From the NCBI GenBank assembly GCA_963801045.1, contig CAWDDC010000003.1:682001-746000 (forward strand): a stretch of 64,000 nucleotides of DNA, read 5' to 3'. Positions 43,854-53,082 of this stretch are shown here, piece by piece. The stretch is from JACCWP01 sp963801045 (GTDB lineage: Bacteria > Actinomycetota > Actinomycetes > Propionibacteriales > Nocardioidaceae). The translations under genes were made by a program, and so were the position numbers. Within the stretch, counting starts at the first letter, position 1; each line of letters opens with the position of its first letter. The notes beneath the pieces were generated by a model. It was not told the origin of the DNA. It searched no databases and saw only the letters and a list, made by a program, of their open reading frames with translations.

Positions 43854-45215
43854 TCAGCCGTCGCCGTGCGCGCGGCGGCGGGCGGCCGCGAGCAGGTCGG
43901 CGGTACGGACCAGCTTGACCCGGGGGCGGCCCTGCGGCTCGCCGGCGGTCCGCTCGACGACGTCGATGGCCTGCCAGCCGAGGTCGGTCACCAGGTCCGG
44001 CTGCCGGGCGCGCAGCCAGGCCTCCAGCCGGGCGGGGCGGTCGGGGGCGGTGTCGAGCGGTCCCTGCGGTCCGAGGTCGGAGACCAGCCGGGCGACGGTC
44101 TCGCGGGCGTCCTTCTTGTTGGTGCCGATGACGCCGGTCGGTCCGCGCTTGATCCAGCCGACGACGTACTCCCGGTCGCCGCCGACCACCCGGCCCTGCT
44201 CGTGCGGGATGTGTCCCGCGTCCGCGTCGAACGGCAGCCCCTCGACCGGCACCCCGCGGTAGCCCACCGCCCGCACCGCCAACGTGGCGTGCACCTCCTC
44301 GCGGGCACCGGTGTCGCGGGCCACCACCCTGCCGTCGGACTCGGCCGGCTCGTTGACCGCGAGCTCGACCCGCTCGACCCGCCCGTCACCGGTCAGCTCG
44401 ACCGGCGAGCGCCAGAACCGGAACACCATGCGGCGGCAGTCCGGCTCGGTCGACGGCGGGCGGTCGGCCAGCTTGCGCAGGGCGGCCAGGTTGCGGCGTA
44501 CGACCGGGGTCAGCCCCTCGTCGGGGATGTCGAGCACGCCCTCGGGCTCCACCGCGACGTCGACGCCCCGCAGGTCGCCGAGCTCGCGCAGCTCGAGGGT
44601 CGTGAACGTCGCCTGGGCTGGTCCGCGCCGCCCGAGCACCAGCACCTCGCGCACCGCCGACCCGGCCAGCACCTCGAGCGCATGGTCGGCGATGTCGGTG
44701 CGGTCGAGGTCGCGGACGTCGGTGCACAGCATCCGGGCGACGTCGAGCGCCACGTTGCCGTTGCCGACGACCACCGCGCGCTCACCGTGCAGCCCGACCT
44801 CGACGTCGGGGTAGTGCGGGTGGCCGTTGTACCAGCCGACCACGTCGGTGGCGGCGACGCTGCCGGCGAGCTCCTCGCCGGGGACGCGGAGCTGGCGGTC
44901 GGTCTGGGTGCCGACGGCGTAGATCACCGCGTCGTACGCCGCCAGCAGCTCCTCCCGGGTCACGTCGGTGCCGAGGTCCACGTTGCCGAACCAGCGGAAG
45001 CCGTCCTTGGCCGCGATCTGCTCGAACGTGTCGGCGACCGACTTGATCTTGGGGTGGTCGGGCGCGACGCCGGACCGGACCAGCCCCCACGGCGTCGGCA
45101 GCCGCTCCAGCACGTCGACCCGCGCCTGTCCCTCGCCGGCGCTGAGCAGGGCGTCGGCGGCGTAGAAGCCGGAGGGGCCGGACCCGACGACGGCCACGTG
45201 GAGGGGCTCGGTCAC
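43854..45215 (-). CDS. fprA: Ferredoxin/adrenodoxin--NADP+ reductase, FprA type
   Basis: A 453-residue FAD- and NADPH-binding reductase, close in length to mycobacterial FprA, that passes electrons to ferredoxins for P450s or iron release. It begins VTEPLHVAVVGSGPSGFYAADALL (FAD site), followed by LERLPTPWGLVRSGVAPDHPKIKSV, the NADP site AVVVGNGNVALDVARML, and the C-terminal GRVVGGDREYVVGWIKRGPTGVIGTNKKDA (FAD C-terminal motif). The GTG start overlaps the stop of the upstream HATPase-PAS gene as GTGA; the apparent in-frame fusion arises only from a frameshift. Confidence 0.92.
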   Translation of the reverse strand: MTEPLHVAVVGSGPSGFYAADALLSAGEGQARVDVLERLPTPWGLVRSGVAPDHPKIKSVADTFEQIAAKDGFRWFGNVDLGTDVTREELLAAYDAVIYAVGTQTDRQLRVPGEELAGSVAATDVVGWYNGHPHYPDVEVGLHGERAVVVGNGNVALDVARMLCTDVRDLDRTDIADHALEVLAGSAVREVLVLGRRGPAQATFTTLELRELGDLRGVDVAVEPEGVLDIPDEGLTPVVRRNLAALRKLADRPPSTEPDCRRMVFRFWRSPVELTGDGRVERVELAVNEPAESDGRVVARDTGAREEVHATLAVRAVGYRGVPVEGLPFDADAGHIPHEQGRVVGGDREYVVGWIKRGPTGVIGTNKKDARETVARLVSDLGPQGPLDTAPDRPARLEAWLRARQPDLVTDLGWQAIDVVERTAGEPQGRPRVKLVRTADLLAAARRRAHGDG

Positions 45216-46564
45216 CGGCCCGCCGTCCCGGTCCGTGGCGGCAGTGGATCGATCCACGCGACGAACATCGACTCGCCGCCCGCGCCCGGCGGCCTGCTCG
45301 ATCAGCAGCCGGCACGGGATCCGGGTGCCGTCGCGGTGCAGCACCGGGAGGTCCAGCGGCGACCCGAGGATCCGGGCCTGCCCGGTGCTCAGGTAGCGGC
45401 TGAACCCGGCGACGTGCGCCTCGCGCAGCTCGGGCGGCACCAGCGTGACCACCCGGCGGCCGACCAGGTCGTCGACCTCCCACCCGACCAGGTCGGCGAG
45501 CGGGCGGCTCACGGCGATGATGCGGTTGGCGATGTCGGCGGCGATCACCGGGCGGGTCGACGTACGGATCCCGAGCGCGTCGGCGGGCATCGAGGCGGTG
45601 GCGTGCATGGTGTGGGCGACGGTCTCGAACCTCTCCTGCGCGGTGCCCGGCCAGGCGGTGGGGGCTGCCCCCGGCGAGCTGCTCGGCGATCTGCTCGCAG
45701 ACCCAGTCCCGCACCTCGACGATCTCCGGCAGCCCCGGTCGCGCCAGCATCTCCCCCTGGGCGGCGAGCCGCTCGCCCTCGTCCAGCGCCTTCTGCAGGG
45801 CCTCGAAGGCGGGCCCGAGGTCGCGCGCGACCGTCACCTCGATGTCGATCTCCTCGGCCTCCCAGGTCGGCGCGCGCTGCTGCTCCCGCACCTCGGCCCG
45901 GCGGGCGACGACCCGCGAGACGGTGCCGCGCGCACGGTCGACCTCGGCGAAGTCGACCAGGCCGGGGTCGCGCTCGGCCACGTAGAGGACCAGCTCGCGC
46001 AGCAGCGCGTCGTGGTGCTGCCGCGCCGCGAGCCACAGCGTCACCGGCATGGACAGCAGCTCGACGTGGACCGCGGTCGCCTCGCCGGGGCGGTCGTTGG
46101 AGTAGCGGGTCTCGTCGACGTCCCAGGCGGTGTCGAGAGCCGGATCCGGGGTGTCGGACCCCACGACGAACCAGACGATCTTGCCGGCACTGCCCAGGCT
46201 GCGGGCACCGCACTCGTCGGTGAGCGCCGAGACCAGCCCCATCCCCCGGCCGGTGGTCGCCTGGACGTCGTACTGGCGCGAGGCCGGCAGCGACGGCTCG
46301 TAGTCGCGCACCTCGACCCGCACCCGGTCGCGCCGCGGCTCGACGGTCACCTCGATGGGGGTGTGCGCGTGCAGCACGGCGTTGGCCACCAGCTCGTGCA
46401 CGGCGAGCTCGGCGGAGTCGGTCCAGCTCGGCGTTGCGGGAGACCCCGACGGCCTCGAGCGAGTCGCGCAGCAGACGACGGGCCTCCCGGGCGCTGGCGA
46501 GCTCGGGCTCGAGCTTCACCCAGCGCCGGGACGCCACCGCGGGTTCCCCTGCTCCCGCCGGCAC
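45212..46564 (-). pseudogene. HATPase (RsbW-like)-PAS regulatory protein, three frameshifts
   Basis: Repaired, this is about 450 residues. An N-terminal region is followed by an anti-sigma-type kinase domain (LAVHELVANAVLHAHTPIEV is the N box; TGRGMGLVSALTDECG the G box), a helical middle part (FEALQKALDEGERLAAQGEML), and a C-terminal PAS domain (PVIAADIANRIIAVSRPLADLVGWEVDDLVGRRV) ending near FVAWIDPLPPRTGTAGR. Extra bases near 46422, 45670 and 45284 break it. Start GTG 46564 is six bases after TACGCT. It probably senses redox or a ligand and regulates a sigma factor or partner; the GTGA overlap couples it to fprA. Confidence 0.72.
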
Positions 46565-46629
46565 GGCCACAGCGTAGAGCGCCGGGGCCTCTACCTGCCC
46601 CGGTCGGCGGCATGCCGTCAAGTCGGCGA

Positions 46630-48294
46630 TCACCCGCCGGCGCCGTCGGACTCCGGCTGCAGGCCCAGCCGCTCCAGCGACTCCTCCCGCATCTGCACCT
46701 TGCGGACCTTGCCGGTCACGGTCATCGGGAACTCGTCGACGACCAGGACGTAGCGGGGGATCTTGTAGTGGGCGAGCCGGTTCCGCGCGAACTCCTGCAC
46801 CGCCTCGGCGTCGATCGGCTCGGCGCCCTCGCGCATCTGCACCCACGCGCACAGCTCCTCGCCGTAGCGGGCGTCGGGGACGCCGACCACCTGCACGTCG
46901 GCGATGTCGGGGTGGCCGTACAGGAACTCCTCGATCTCGCGCGGGTAGACGTTCTCGCCGCCGCGGATGACCATGTCCTTGATCCGCCCGACGATCGTGA
47001 GGTAGCCGTCGTCGCGCATCCGCGCCAGGTCGCCGGTGTGCATCCAGCGGGCCCGGTCGACCGACTCGGCGGTCTTGGCCGGGTCGTCCCAGTAGCCGAG
47101 CATCACCGAGTAGCCCCGGGTGCACAGCTCGCCCGGCTCGCCGCGCGGCAGCGTCAGCCCGGTCAGCGGGTCGACGATCTTGACCTCGACGTGCGGGTGC
47201 ACCTGTCCGATCGTCTCCGTACGGCGCTCGATGTCGTCGTCGACGCGGGTCTGCGTGGACACCGGCGAGGTCTCGGTCATGCCGTAGGCGATGCCGACCT
47301 CGCCCATGTGCATGTCGCCGAGGCAGCGCTTCATCACCTCGACCGGGCACGGCGACCCGGCCATCAGCCCGGTCCGCAGGCTGGACAGGTCGTAGGACGC
47401 GAAGTCGGACAGGTTCTGCTCGGCGATGAACATCGTCGGCACGCCGTAGAGCGCGGTGCACCGCTCGTCGGCGACCGCCTGCAGCGTCGCCTCGGGGTCG
47501 AAGGCCGGGCCCGGGATCACCATCGCGGCCCCGTGGGTGGTGCAGCCGAGGTTGGCCATCACCATGCCGAAGCAGTGGTAGAAGGGCACCGGGATGCACA
47601 GCCGGTCCTGCTCGGTGAACCCGATCCCCTCGGTCACGAAGTAGCCGTTGTTGAGGATGTTGTGGTGGCTGAGGGTGGCGCCCTTGGGATAGCCGGTCGT
47701 GCCGGACGTGTACTGGATGTTGATCGGGTCGTCGGGGCTCAGCTCGGCCATCCGGCTCGCGACCGCGTCGTCGGGCTGCGACCGGCCGCCGGCCACCAGC
47801 TCGTCCCAGCTGGGGTCGCCGATCCACACCACCTGCTCGAGGGAGCGGCACTCGCCGCGGACCTCGTCGACCATGGCGCGGTAGTCACTGGTCTTGAAGC
47901 CGGTCGCGCTCACCAGCACCCGGGTGCCGGACTGGTTCAGCGCGTACGCGAGCTCGTGGGTGCGGTAGGCCGGGTTGATGTTGACGAGGATCGCGCCGAT
48001 CTTGGCGGTGGCGTACTGCGTGAGCGTCCACTCCGCGCAGTTCGGCGCCCACACCCCGACCCGGTCGCCCTTCGCGACCCCGGCGGCGAGCAGCCCGCGG
48101 GCGAGCGCGTCGACGTCGCGATCGAGCTCGTCGTAGGTCCAGCGCCGTCCGGTCACGCACTCCACCAGCGCATCGCGCTCGCCGTGCGCGGCCACCGTGC
48201 GCTCGAGGTTCTGCCCGACGGTGTCGCCGAGCAGGGGCTTGCTGGAGATCCCGGACGCGTAGGACGGCAGGCGGGGCGGAGCGGCGCTGCTCAT
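46630..48294 (-). CDS. Fatty acyl-CoA synthetase (AMP-binding, FadD-like)
   Basis: A 554-residue adenylate-forming ligase that activates a carboxylic acid with ATP and CoA. Motifs: the P-loop YTSGTTGYPKGATLSHHN, VPFYHCFGMVM, YGMTETSPVS, TGDLARMRDDGYLTIVGRIKD (hinge), GENVYPREIEEFLY and the C-terminal catalytic lysine in MTVTGKVRKVQMR. The set matches medium- or long-chain FadD-type ligases. ATG 48294 has TACGCT 8 nt upstream. It is divergent from the small membrane protein gene, with a palindromic operator between them. Confidence 0.92.
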   Translation of the reverse strand: MSSAAPPRLPSYASGISSKPLLGDTVGQNLERTVAAHGERDALVECVTGRRWTYDELDRDVDALARGLLAAGVAKGDRVGVWAPNCAEWTLTQYATAKIGAILVNINPAYRTHELAYALNQSGTRVLVSATGFKTSDYRAMVDEVRGECRSLEQVVWIGDPSWDELVAGGRSQPDDAVASRMAELSPDDPINIQYTSGTTGYPKGATLSHHNILNNGYFVTEGIGFTEQDRLCIPVPFYHCFGMVMANLGCTTHGAAMVIPGPAFDPEATLQAVADERCTALYGVPTMFIAEQNLSDFASYDLSSLRTGLMAGSPCPVEVMKRCLGDMHMGEVGIAYGMTETSPVSTQTRVDDDIERRTETIGQVHPHVEVKIVDPLTGLTLPRGEPGELCTRGYSVMLGYWDDPAKTAESVDRARWMHTGDLARMRDDGYLTIVGRIKDMVIRGGENVYPREIEEFLYGHPDIADVQVVGVPDARYGEELCAWVQMREGAEPIDAEAVQEFARNRLAHYKIPRYVLVVDEFPMTVTGKVRKVQMREESLERLGLQPESDGAGG

Positions 48295-48351
48295 GGCAGG
48301 GCAGCGTAGGCCCCGGGCGAAGGGTGGGGAACCGGTACGAGCGCGGGTATG

Positions 48352-48369
48352 GTTGATTAAACGATCAAC
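48352..48369. promoter_or_regulatory. TetR-type operator candidate
   Basis: GTTGATTAAACGATCAAC has perfect 6-bp arms GTTGAT/ATCAAC around TAAACG. It is AT-rich and lies between the divergent acyl-CoA ligase and the membrane protein. Size and symmetry fit a TetR-family lipid regulator; no such regulator is encoded in this window. Confidence 0.6.
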
Positions 48370-48397
48370 TACCTCGCCGACAGAAACGGACACCTCC

Positions 48398-48824
48398 ATG
48401 GGACTCCCCTTCCGGCTCCGCGACGTGCCCGGCCGTGCGGCCGCCGGCGCGTTCATCCTGCACTCCGGCCTGAAGAAGTGGCAGGAGCGACGAGCAGACC
48501 GCCGCTGGTGTGCACGGCATGGCGGCCGGCGCCTTCCCGGTGCTGCAGAACGTGCCCGCACCCCGGTTCCTGCGCGGGCTGTCCGTCGGCGAGATCGCCG
48601 TCGGCAGCGTGCTGCTCGCCCCGGTCGTGCCGACGGCGGTCGCGGGCGCGGCGCTCACCGGTTTCGCGGCGTCCCTGCTCACGATGTACGCGCGGACGCC
48701 TGCGCTGCGCGAACCGGGCAGCCCCTGGCCGAGCCAGGCGGGCGTCGCCGTCGCCAAGGACGTGTGGATGCTGGGGATCGGGCTCGGGTTCCTGACCGAC
48801 GCGGTTCAGCGGCGGCGCGGCTGA
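48398..48824 (+). CDS. DoxX-like small membrane protein, one frameshift
   Basis: About 141 residues when repaired. It starts MGLPFRLRDVPGRAAAGAFILHSGLKKW and continues EQTAAGVHGMAAGAFPVLQNVPAPRFLRGLSVGEIAVGSVLLAPVVPTAVAGAALTGF to a C-terminal VWMLGIGLGFLTDAV: four membrane helices in a DoxX/quinol-oxidase-subunit-like pattern seen in many Nocardioides-type genomes. One extra base near 48484 breaks the frame. Its function is unknown; divergence from the acyl-CoA ligase behind a shared operator suggests co-regulation. Confidence 0.68.
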
Positions 48825-51508
48825 CCCGCGGCGGCAGCCTCGAGCGCTGACGCGGCGTCCAGCTGCGCACCGGCGTCGAGGGCGGCCGCCCACTGCCGGG
48901 CACCGAGCCGGTCCCGGCCCGGTGCCAGCAGCAGCTCGAGGTCGTGCCGGTCGCGCTCGGCGATCGGCAGCCCGGCGTCGTCACGCAGCCGGCCGGCCGC
49001 ACCCATCGAGCGGGCCGCCGCCTCGTCGGCGCCCACCCCGACCAACGCGCTGGCGAAACCCTCGAGGACCACGATCTCGAGCTCGGTGTCGCCGACGCGG
49101 GGCAGCACGGGCACGACCTTGGCCAGCACCTCGAGGGCCTCGGCGGGGCGGTCGTCCTCGACCAGCGCGACCGCGAGGTTGGCCCGGCTCACCGCCGGGC
49201 CCCAGGCATCGCCGAGGGCCTCCTCGACGTCGATCGCCTCGCTGAACAGCTCGACACCGCGGGCGTGGTGACCGGTGTCGGTCTCGAGGATGCCGAGGTC
49301 GGTGAGCGAGGCGGCCAGGCGGGTGGCGTCGCCGGTGCGCCGGGCCACGGCGACGCTCTCGACCAGGGCGGTCCGGGCGGCGTCGATCTCGCCCAGCACC
49401 CGCCGGGCCAGACCCAGCCCGGCCAGTGCCGTCGACAGCATCGGCTCGTTGCCGCGCTCGCGCCAGGCGGCCACGGTGTGCTCGAGCGCGTCGCGGCACG
49501 CCGCCGCCTCGCCCTGCCGCAGCAGCACGGCCGCCAAGGTCTGCAGCGCCTCGAGCGCCGCGGTCTGCAACCGTTCGTCGTCGCCGGTCAGCTCGACCGC
49601 GCGCTCGAGCCAGCGACGGGCCTCGTCCACGCGGGTGTGGTGCTGCCAGAACGTGCCCAGGGCCAGCGTGATCTGCAGCCCCAGAGCAGCCTGGTCCGGT
49701 CCCGGCGTCGGCCCGTCGGGCCGGAGGCTCCACTCCAACGCCGCCTCGATGTTGTCCCGCTCGGCCCGCAGCCGGTCGAGCGCGCGCACGTCGCCGCCAC
49801 CGCCGCGCAGCTGGCCGCGCAGCTCGGTGACCAGGTCGGCGACCCGGCGCGCGAGCCGCTCGCGGACCTCGTCGCCCTCACCGGCCTCCTCCAGCGCCTC
49901 GGCCGCGAACTGCGCGACCAGCCGCAGCAGGTGCACCCGCGGTTCGCCGTCGGAGCCGTCGACCATCCGCAGCAGGCTGGCGTCGACCAGCTCCGCGAGC
50001 AGGTCGAACGGGTCCACCCCGGCTCCGTCGCCGAGCAGGGCCTCCACGGTGGTCAGGTCGGCGCCACCCCGGGCGACCGACACCGCGCGCAGCAGCTGTT
50101 GGGCGGGCGGGTCGAGCAGCGCGTACGACCACCCGATGGTGTCTCGCAGCGACCGCTGCCGCTCGGGCCGGTCGGACTCCCGCGACGCCAGGGACAGCCC
50201 GCCACCGAGCCCGGCGAGCAGCCGCACGGGTGACAGCAGCCGCAGCCGTACCGCGGCGATCTCGAGGGCGAGCGGCAGGCCGTCGAGGGCCCGGCACACC
50301 TGCGCCACCGCGGCCAGGTCGGCGGGTCCCAGCGTCAGACCGGGACGGACCCGCCGGGCGTGCTGCAGGAACAGCTCGACGGCTGCCGACTCCTCCAGCG
50401 GCTCCACCGGCACCACCCGCTCAGCCTGCAGGCGCACCGGCTGCCGCGACGTCGCCAGCACCACGCTGTGCTCCGACGCCGCGACCAGCTCGCCGACGAG
50501 CACCTCCCCGCCGTCGACCTGCTCGAGGTTGTCGAGCACCAGCAGGCAGTGCCGCCCGGCCACGAACCGGGTGACCGCCGCGCGCGGACCGTCATCGCCG
50601 TCGTCGCCGAGGGACAGCACCTCGGCCAGCCGCGACCAGGCCGCCGGGGCCGTTGCGACCGCGGACAGGTCGGCGAAGTGGACCCCGCCGGCGAAGTCGG
50701 CTGCGACCGCGGCCGCGGCCTCGATCGCGAGCCGGGTCTTGCCGACACCGCCCGGCCCGACCAGGGTCACCAGCCGCACCCAGCCGTCGCCGACCGGCGC
50801 CAGGTATCCGGCCAGCAGCCCCAGCTCGGCGGTGCGCGCGACCAGCGGCGTGTTCGGCTGAGGCAGCCGTGCCGGCGTCCCCAGCCCGCGGGGCGGAGCC
50901 GTCACCTCGAGCGTGCCGTCGACGACGAGCCGGTGCAGGTGCACGGGATCCGGGATGTCCTTGAGCCGGTGCTCGCCGACGTCCACCGCCCGTACGCCTG
51001 CGGGCAGCTCGCCGCGGGCGAGCGCCCACGCCGACGGGCCGACCAGCACCTGGCCGCCGTGCGCGGCCGCGCTGACCCTGGCTGCATGGTGCACGGCGAG
51101 GCCGATGTAACCGTCCTCGTGCCGGTCCGGCTCTCCGGTGTCGACGCCCGCGCGGACCCGTACCGGTGACTCCTGGTCGACCGAGGCCGGCCACGACTGG
51201 GCCGCCGTCTCGCGCTGCACCTGCGCGGCAGCAGCCAGCGCGGCCGTGGCGGACGCGAACACGACGAACGCGCCCTCGGCCCGCTCGGTGTCCATCTCGT
51301 GCCCGCCGAACGCCGCCGCCGCGTCGTGCACGATTCGTCGCTGCTCGCGCAGGATCGCGGCGTAGGCGCTCGCCCCGACCCGGGTCAGCAGCGCGGAGGT
51401 GCCCTCCAGCTCGGCGAACAGCATCGTGACGGTGCCACTCGGGAGGCCACTCGGGAGGCCACTCGGGAGGCCACTCGCGAAGCCGCTCGGAAGGGCACTC
51501 GGGGGCAT
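48806..51508 (-). CDS. Cyclase-like/STAND ATPase/TPR regulatory protein
   Basis: A protein of about 900 residues. An N-terminal nucleotide-cyclase-homology domain (TMLFAELEGTSALLTRVG; HHAARVSAAAHGGQVLV) is followed by an NB-ARC-like ATPase (VTLVGPGGVGKTRLAIEA Walker A; CLLVLDNLEQVDGG Walker B; LPLALEIAAVRL GLPL-type) and TPR-like helical repeats to the end. The cyclase metal residues look lost: Asp is replaced by Glu in FAELEG, and the second site reads AEGAF. It probably serves as a sensor domain. No DNA-binding domain is seen. ATG 51508 or GTG 51535 may be the start. The stop overlaps the 48398 gene on the other strand. Confidence 0.82.
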   Translation of the reverse strand: MPPSALPSGFASGLPSGLPSGLPSGTVTMLFAELEGTSALLTRVGASAYAAILREQRRIVHDAAAAFGGHEMDTERAEGAFVVFASATAALAAAAQVQRETAAQSWPASVDQESPVRVRAGVDTGEPDRHEDGYIGLAVHHAARVSAAAHGGQVLVGPSAWALARGELPAGVRAVDVGEHRLKDIPDPVHLHRLVVDGTLEVTAPPRGLGTPARLPQPNTPLVARTAELGLLAGYLAPVGDGWVRLVTLVGPGGVGKTRLAIEAAAAVAADFAGGVHFADLSAVATAPAAWSRLAEVLSLGDDGDDGPRAAVTRFVAGRHCLLVLDNLEQVDGGEVLVGELVAASEHSVVLATSRQPVRLQAERVVPVEPLEESAAVELFLQHARRVRPGLTLGPADLAAVAQVCRALDGLPLALEIAAVRLRLLSPVRLLAGLGGGLSLASRESDRPERQRSLRDTIGWSYALLDPPAQQLLRAVSVARGGADLTTVEALLGDGAGVDPFDLLAELVDASLLRMVDGSDGEPRVHLLRLVAQFAAEALEEAGEGDEVRERLARRVADLVTELRGQLRGGGGDVRALDRLRAERDNIEAALEWSLRPDGPTPGPDQAALGLQITLALGTFWQHHTRVDEARRWLERAVELTGDDERLQTAALEALQTLAAVLLRQGEAAACRDALEHTVAAWRERGNEPMLSTALAGLGLARRVLGEIDAARTALVESVAVARRTGDATRLAASLTDLGILETDTGHHARGVELFSEAIDVEEALGDAWGPAVSRANLAVALVEDDRPAEALEVLAKVVPVLPRVGDTELEIVVLEGFASALVGVGADEAAARSMGAAGRLRDDAGLPIAERDRHDLELLLAPGRDRLGARQWAAALDAGAQLDAASALEAAAAGQPRRR
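51434..51505. repeat. 12-bp minisatellite, six units, in the cyclase-like gene
   Basis: Six consecutive 12-bp units: three identical GCCACTCGGGAG, then GCCACTCGCGAA, GCCGCTCGGAAG and GGCACTCGGGGG. On the coding strand they encode Leu-Pro-Ser-Gly repeats just after the start Met. Because units are a multiple of three, copy changes would alter length without shifting frame. Confidence 0.9.
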
Positions 51509-51602
51509 CGCTGCGTCCGCGGTCCGACCGGTCACCCGCACATGGTCCCGGTAGGAGCGGGGTCTCGTCCGAACGGTCGGGAAAATCCCCCAGTCACTTT
51601 CC

Positions 51603-53072
51603 GTGGCGACGATTCTCACCGATAGTGATCGCGTGCCCCCCAGCCGAGTAGCGCCGACACCGCTTCGCCATCTGCTCAGCCGATTCAGCTACGGCGTCAC
51701 CCCGGAGCTGGTGGCGGAGGCCAACGACGCCGGTGGCGGCCAGGCCTGGTTCGAGAGACAGCTGGCACCCGGCGCCATCGCGGACGGGCGCGCCGCCGCC
51801 ATGCGCGGATGGTTCCCGTACCTCGCCTACTCCCCCAAGCGCCTGTACGACGTGAACAACTCCGGCGAGTACCCCGCCTGGCAGAGCACGATGGACCTCG
51901 GCCGCTGGACCATCCTGCGCCGGGCCTACAGCAAGCACCAGCTGCTCGAGACCATGGTCGAGTTCTGGTCGAACCTGCTGCACGTGCCGATGTACGAGGA
52001 CGAGTCCTGGCCGATGCGGATCAGCTACGACGCCGCGATCCGCAAGCACTCGCTCGGCACCTTCGAGGACCTGCTGGCCGGCGCCGTCCTGCACGGGGCC
52101 ATGGTCTGCTTCCTCGACAACGCCTACTCGAACAAGTGGGCGGTCAACGAGAACCTCGGTCGGGAGCTGCTCGAGCTGCACACCGTCGGCGTCGAGGCCG
52201 CCTACACCGAGAAGATGGTGCTCAACTCGGCCTACATCCTCACCGGCTGGACCGTGCACATGTGGGACACCTGGACCTCGTACTACGAGCCGGACAACCA
52301 CTGGACCGGGCCGGTGAAGGTGCTCGGCTTCACCGACGCCAACGCCGACGGCGACGGCCGCGCGATGACCAAGCGCTACCTGCGCTACCTCGCGCGCCAC
52401 CCCTCGACCGCACACCGGATCGCCACCAAGCTCGCCATCCGGTTCGTGTCCGACCGGCCGTCCGCCGCGCTGGTCAACAGCGTCGCCAACGCCTACCTCG
52501 CGTCCGGCACCGACATCAAGGCGACGCTGCGCGCGCTCCAGTCGCACCCCGACTTCGCCGCCTCGGTCGGCGCGAAGGTGAAGACCCCGGCCGAGGACGC
52601 GATCGCGTGCTACCGGCTGCTCGGTGCCGAGCCCTCGAGGCCGCGCAACGACGACTCGTTCGCCCGCGCGATCGGCTGGCAGCTCGAGTCGCTCGGCCAG
52701 AAGCCGTTCGGCTGGACCGCACCCGACGGGTTCCCCGACGTCGGCGTCGCCTGGAGCTCGGTCGGCCGGGTGCTCGGCACCCTCGACCTGCACCTCACCC
52801 TCGCCGGCGGCTGGTACCCGTCGGCCGAGGTGACGTACCCCGGCCTGGGCGCGCGGCTGCCCGCCCTGCCCGCACGCTTCGACGAGATCGTCGACCACGC
52901 CTCCCGCCAGCTGCTGCAACGGCCCGCGAACCCCAGGTTGCAGGCCGCCTGCCGGAAGATGCTCGACATCGAGGCCGACCGCGAGTTCGCCCGGGCCGAC
53001 GACTTCGGCGAATGGAACATGGCGATGCTGCTCATGACCGTGCTCAACAGCCCTGCGCACGCTGAGCGCTGA
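51603..53072 (+). CDS. DUF1800 domain protein
   Basis: A 489-residue protein of the DUF1800 family. Typical patterns are RHLLSRFSYGVTPELVAEA near the start, LLETMVEFWSNLLHVPMY, NENLGRELLELHTVG, YILTGWTV, and FVSDRPSAALVNSVANAYLASGTDIKATLRALQSHPDF. The family is widespread and unassigned, and is nearly always encoded beside a DUF1501 protein, as here (10 bases downstream). It has no signal peptide and may be carried out with its Tat-exported partner. The GTG start at 51603 is divergent from the cyclase-like gene. Confidence 0.88.
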   Translation: MATILTDSDRVPPSRVAPTPLRHLLSRFSYGVTPELVAEANDAGGGQAWFERQLAPGAIADGRAAAMRGWFPYLAYSPKRLYDVNNSGEYPAWQSTMDLGRWTILRRAYSKHQLLETMVEFWSNLLHVPMYEDESWPMRISYDAAIRKHSLGTFEDLLAGAVLHGAMVCFLDNAYSNKWAVNENLGRELLELHTVGVEAAYTEKMVLNSAYILTGWTVHMWDTWTSYYEPDNHWTGPVKVLGFTDANADGDGRAMTKRYLRYLARHPSTAHRIATKLAIRFVSDRPSAALVNSVANAYLASGTDIKATLRALQSHPDFAASVGAKVKTPAEDAIACYRLLGAEPSRPRNDDSFARAIGWQLESLGQKPFGWTAPDGFPDVGVAWSSVGRVLGTLDLHLTLAGGWYPSAEVTYPGLGARLPALPARFDEIVDHASRQLLQRPANPRLQAACRKMLDIEADREFARADDFGEWNMAMLLMTVLNSPAHAER

Positions 53073-53082
53073 GGAGAAGCCG

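Noticed and set aside
43854..45608. A PAS-ferredoxin reductase fusion
   Set aside because: The PAS protein has a natural end overlapping the fprA GTG when one extra base near 45284 is removed; FprA homology starts exactly at that GTG.
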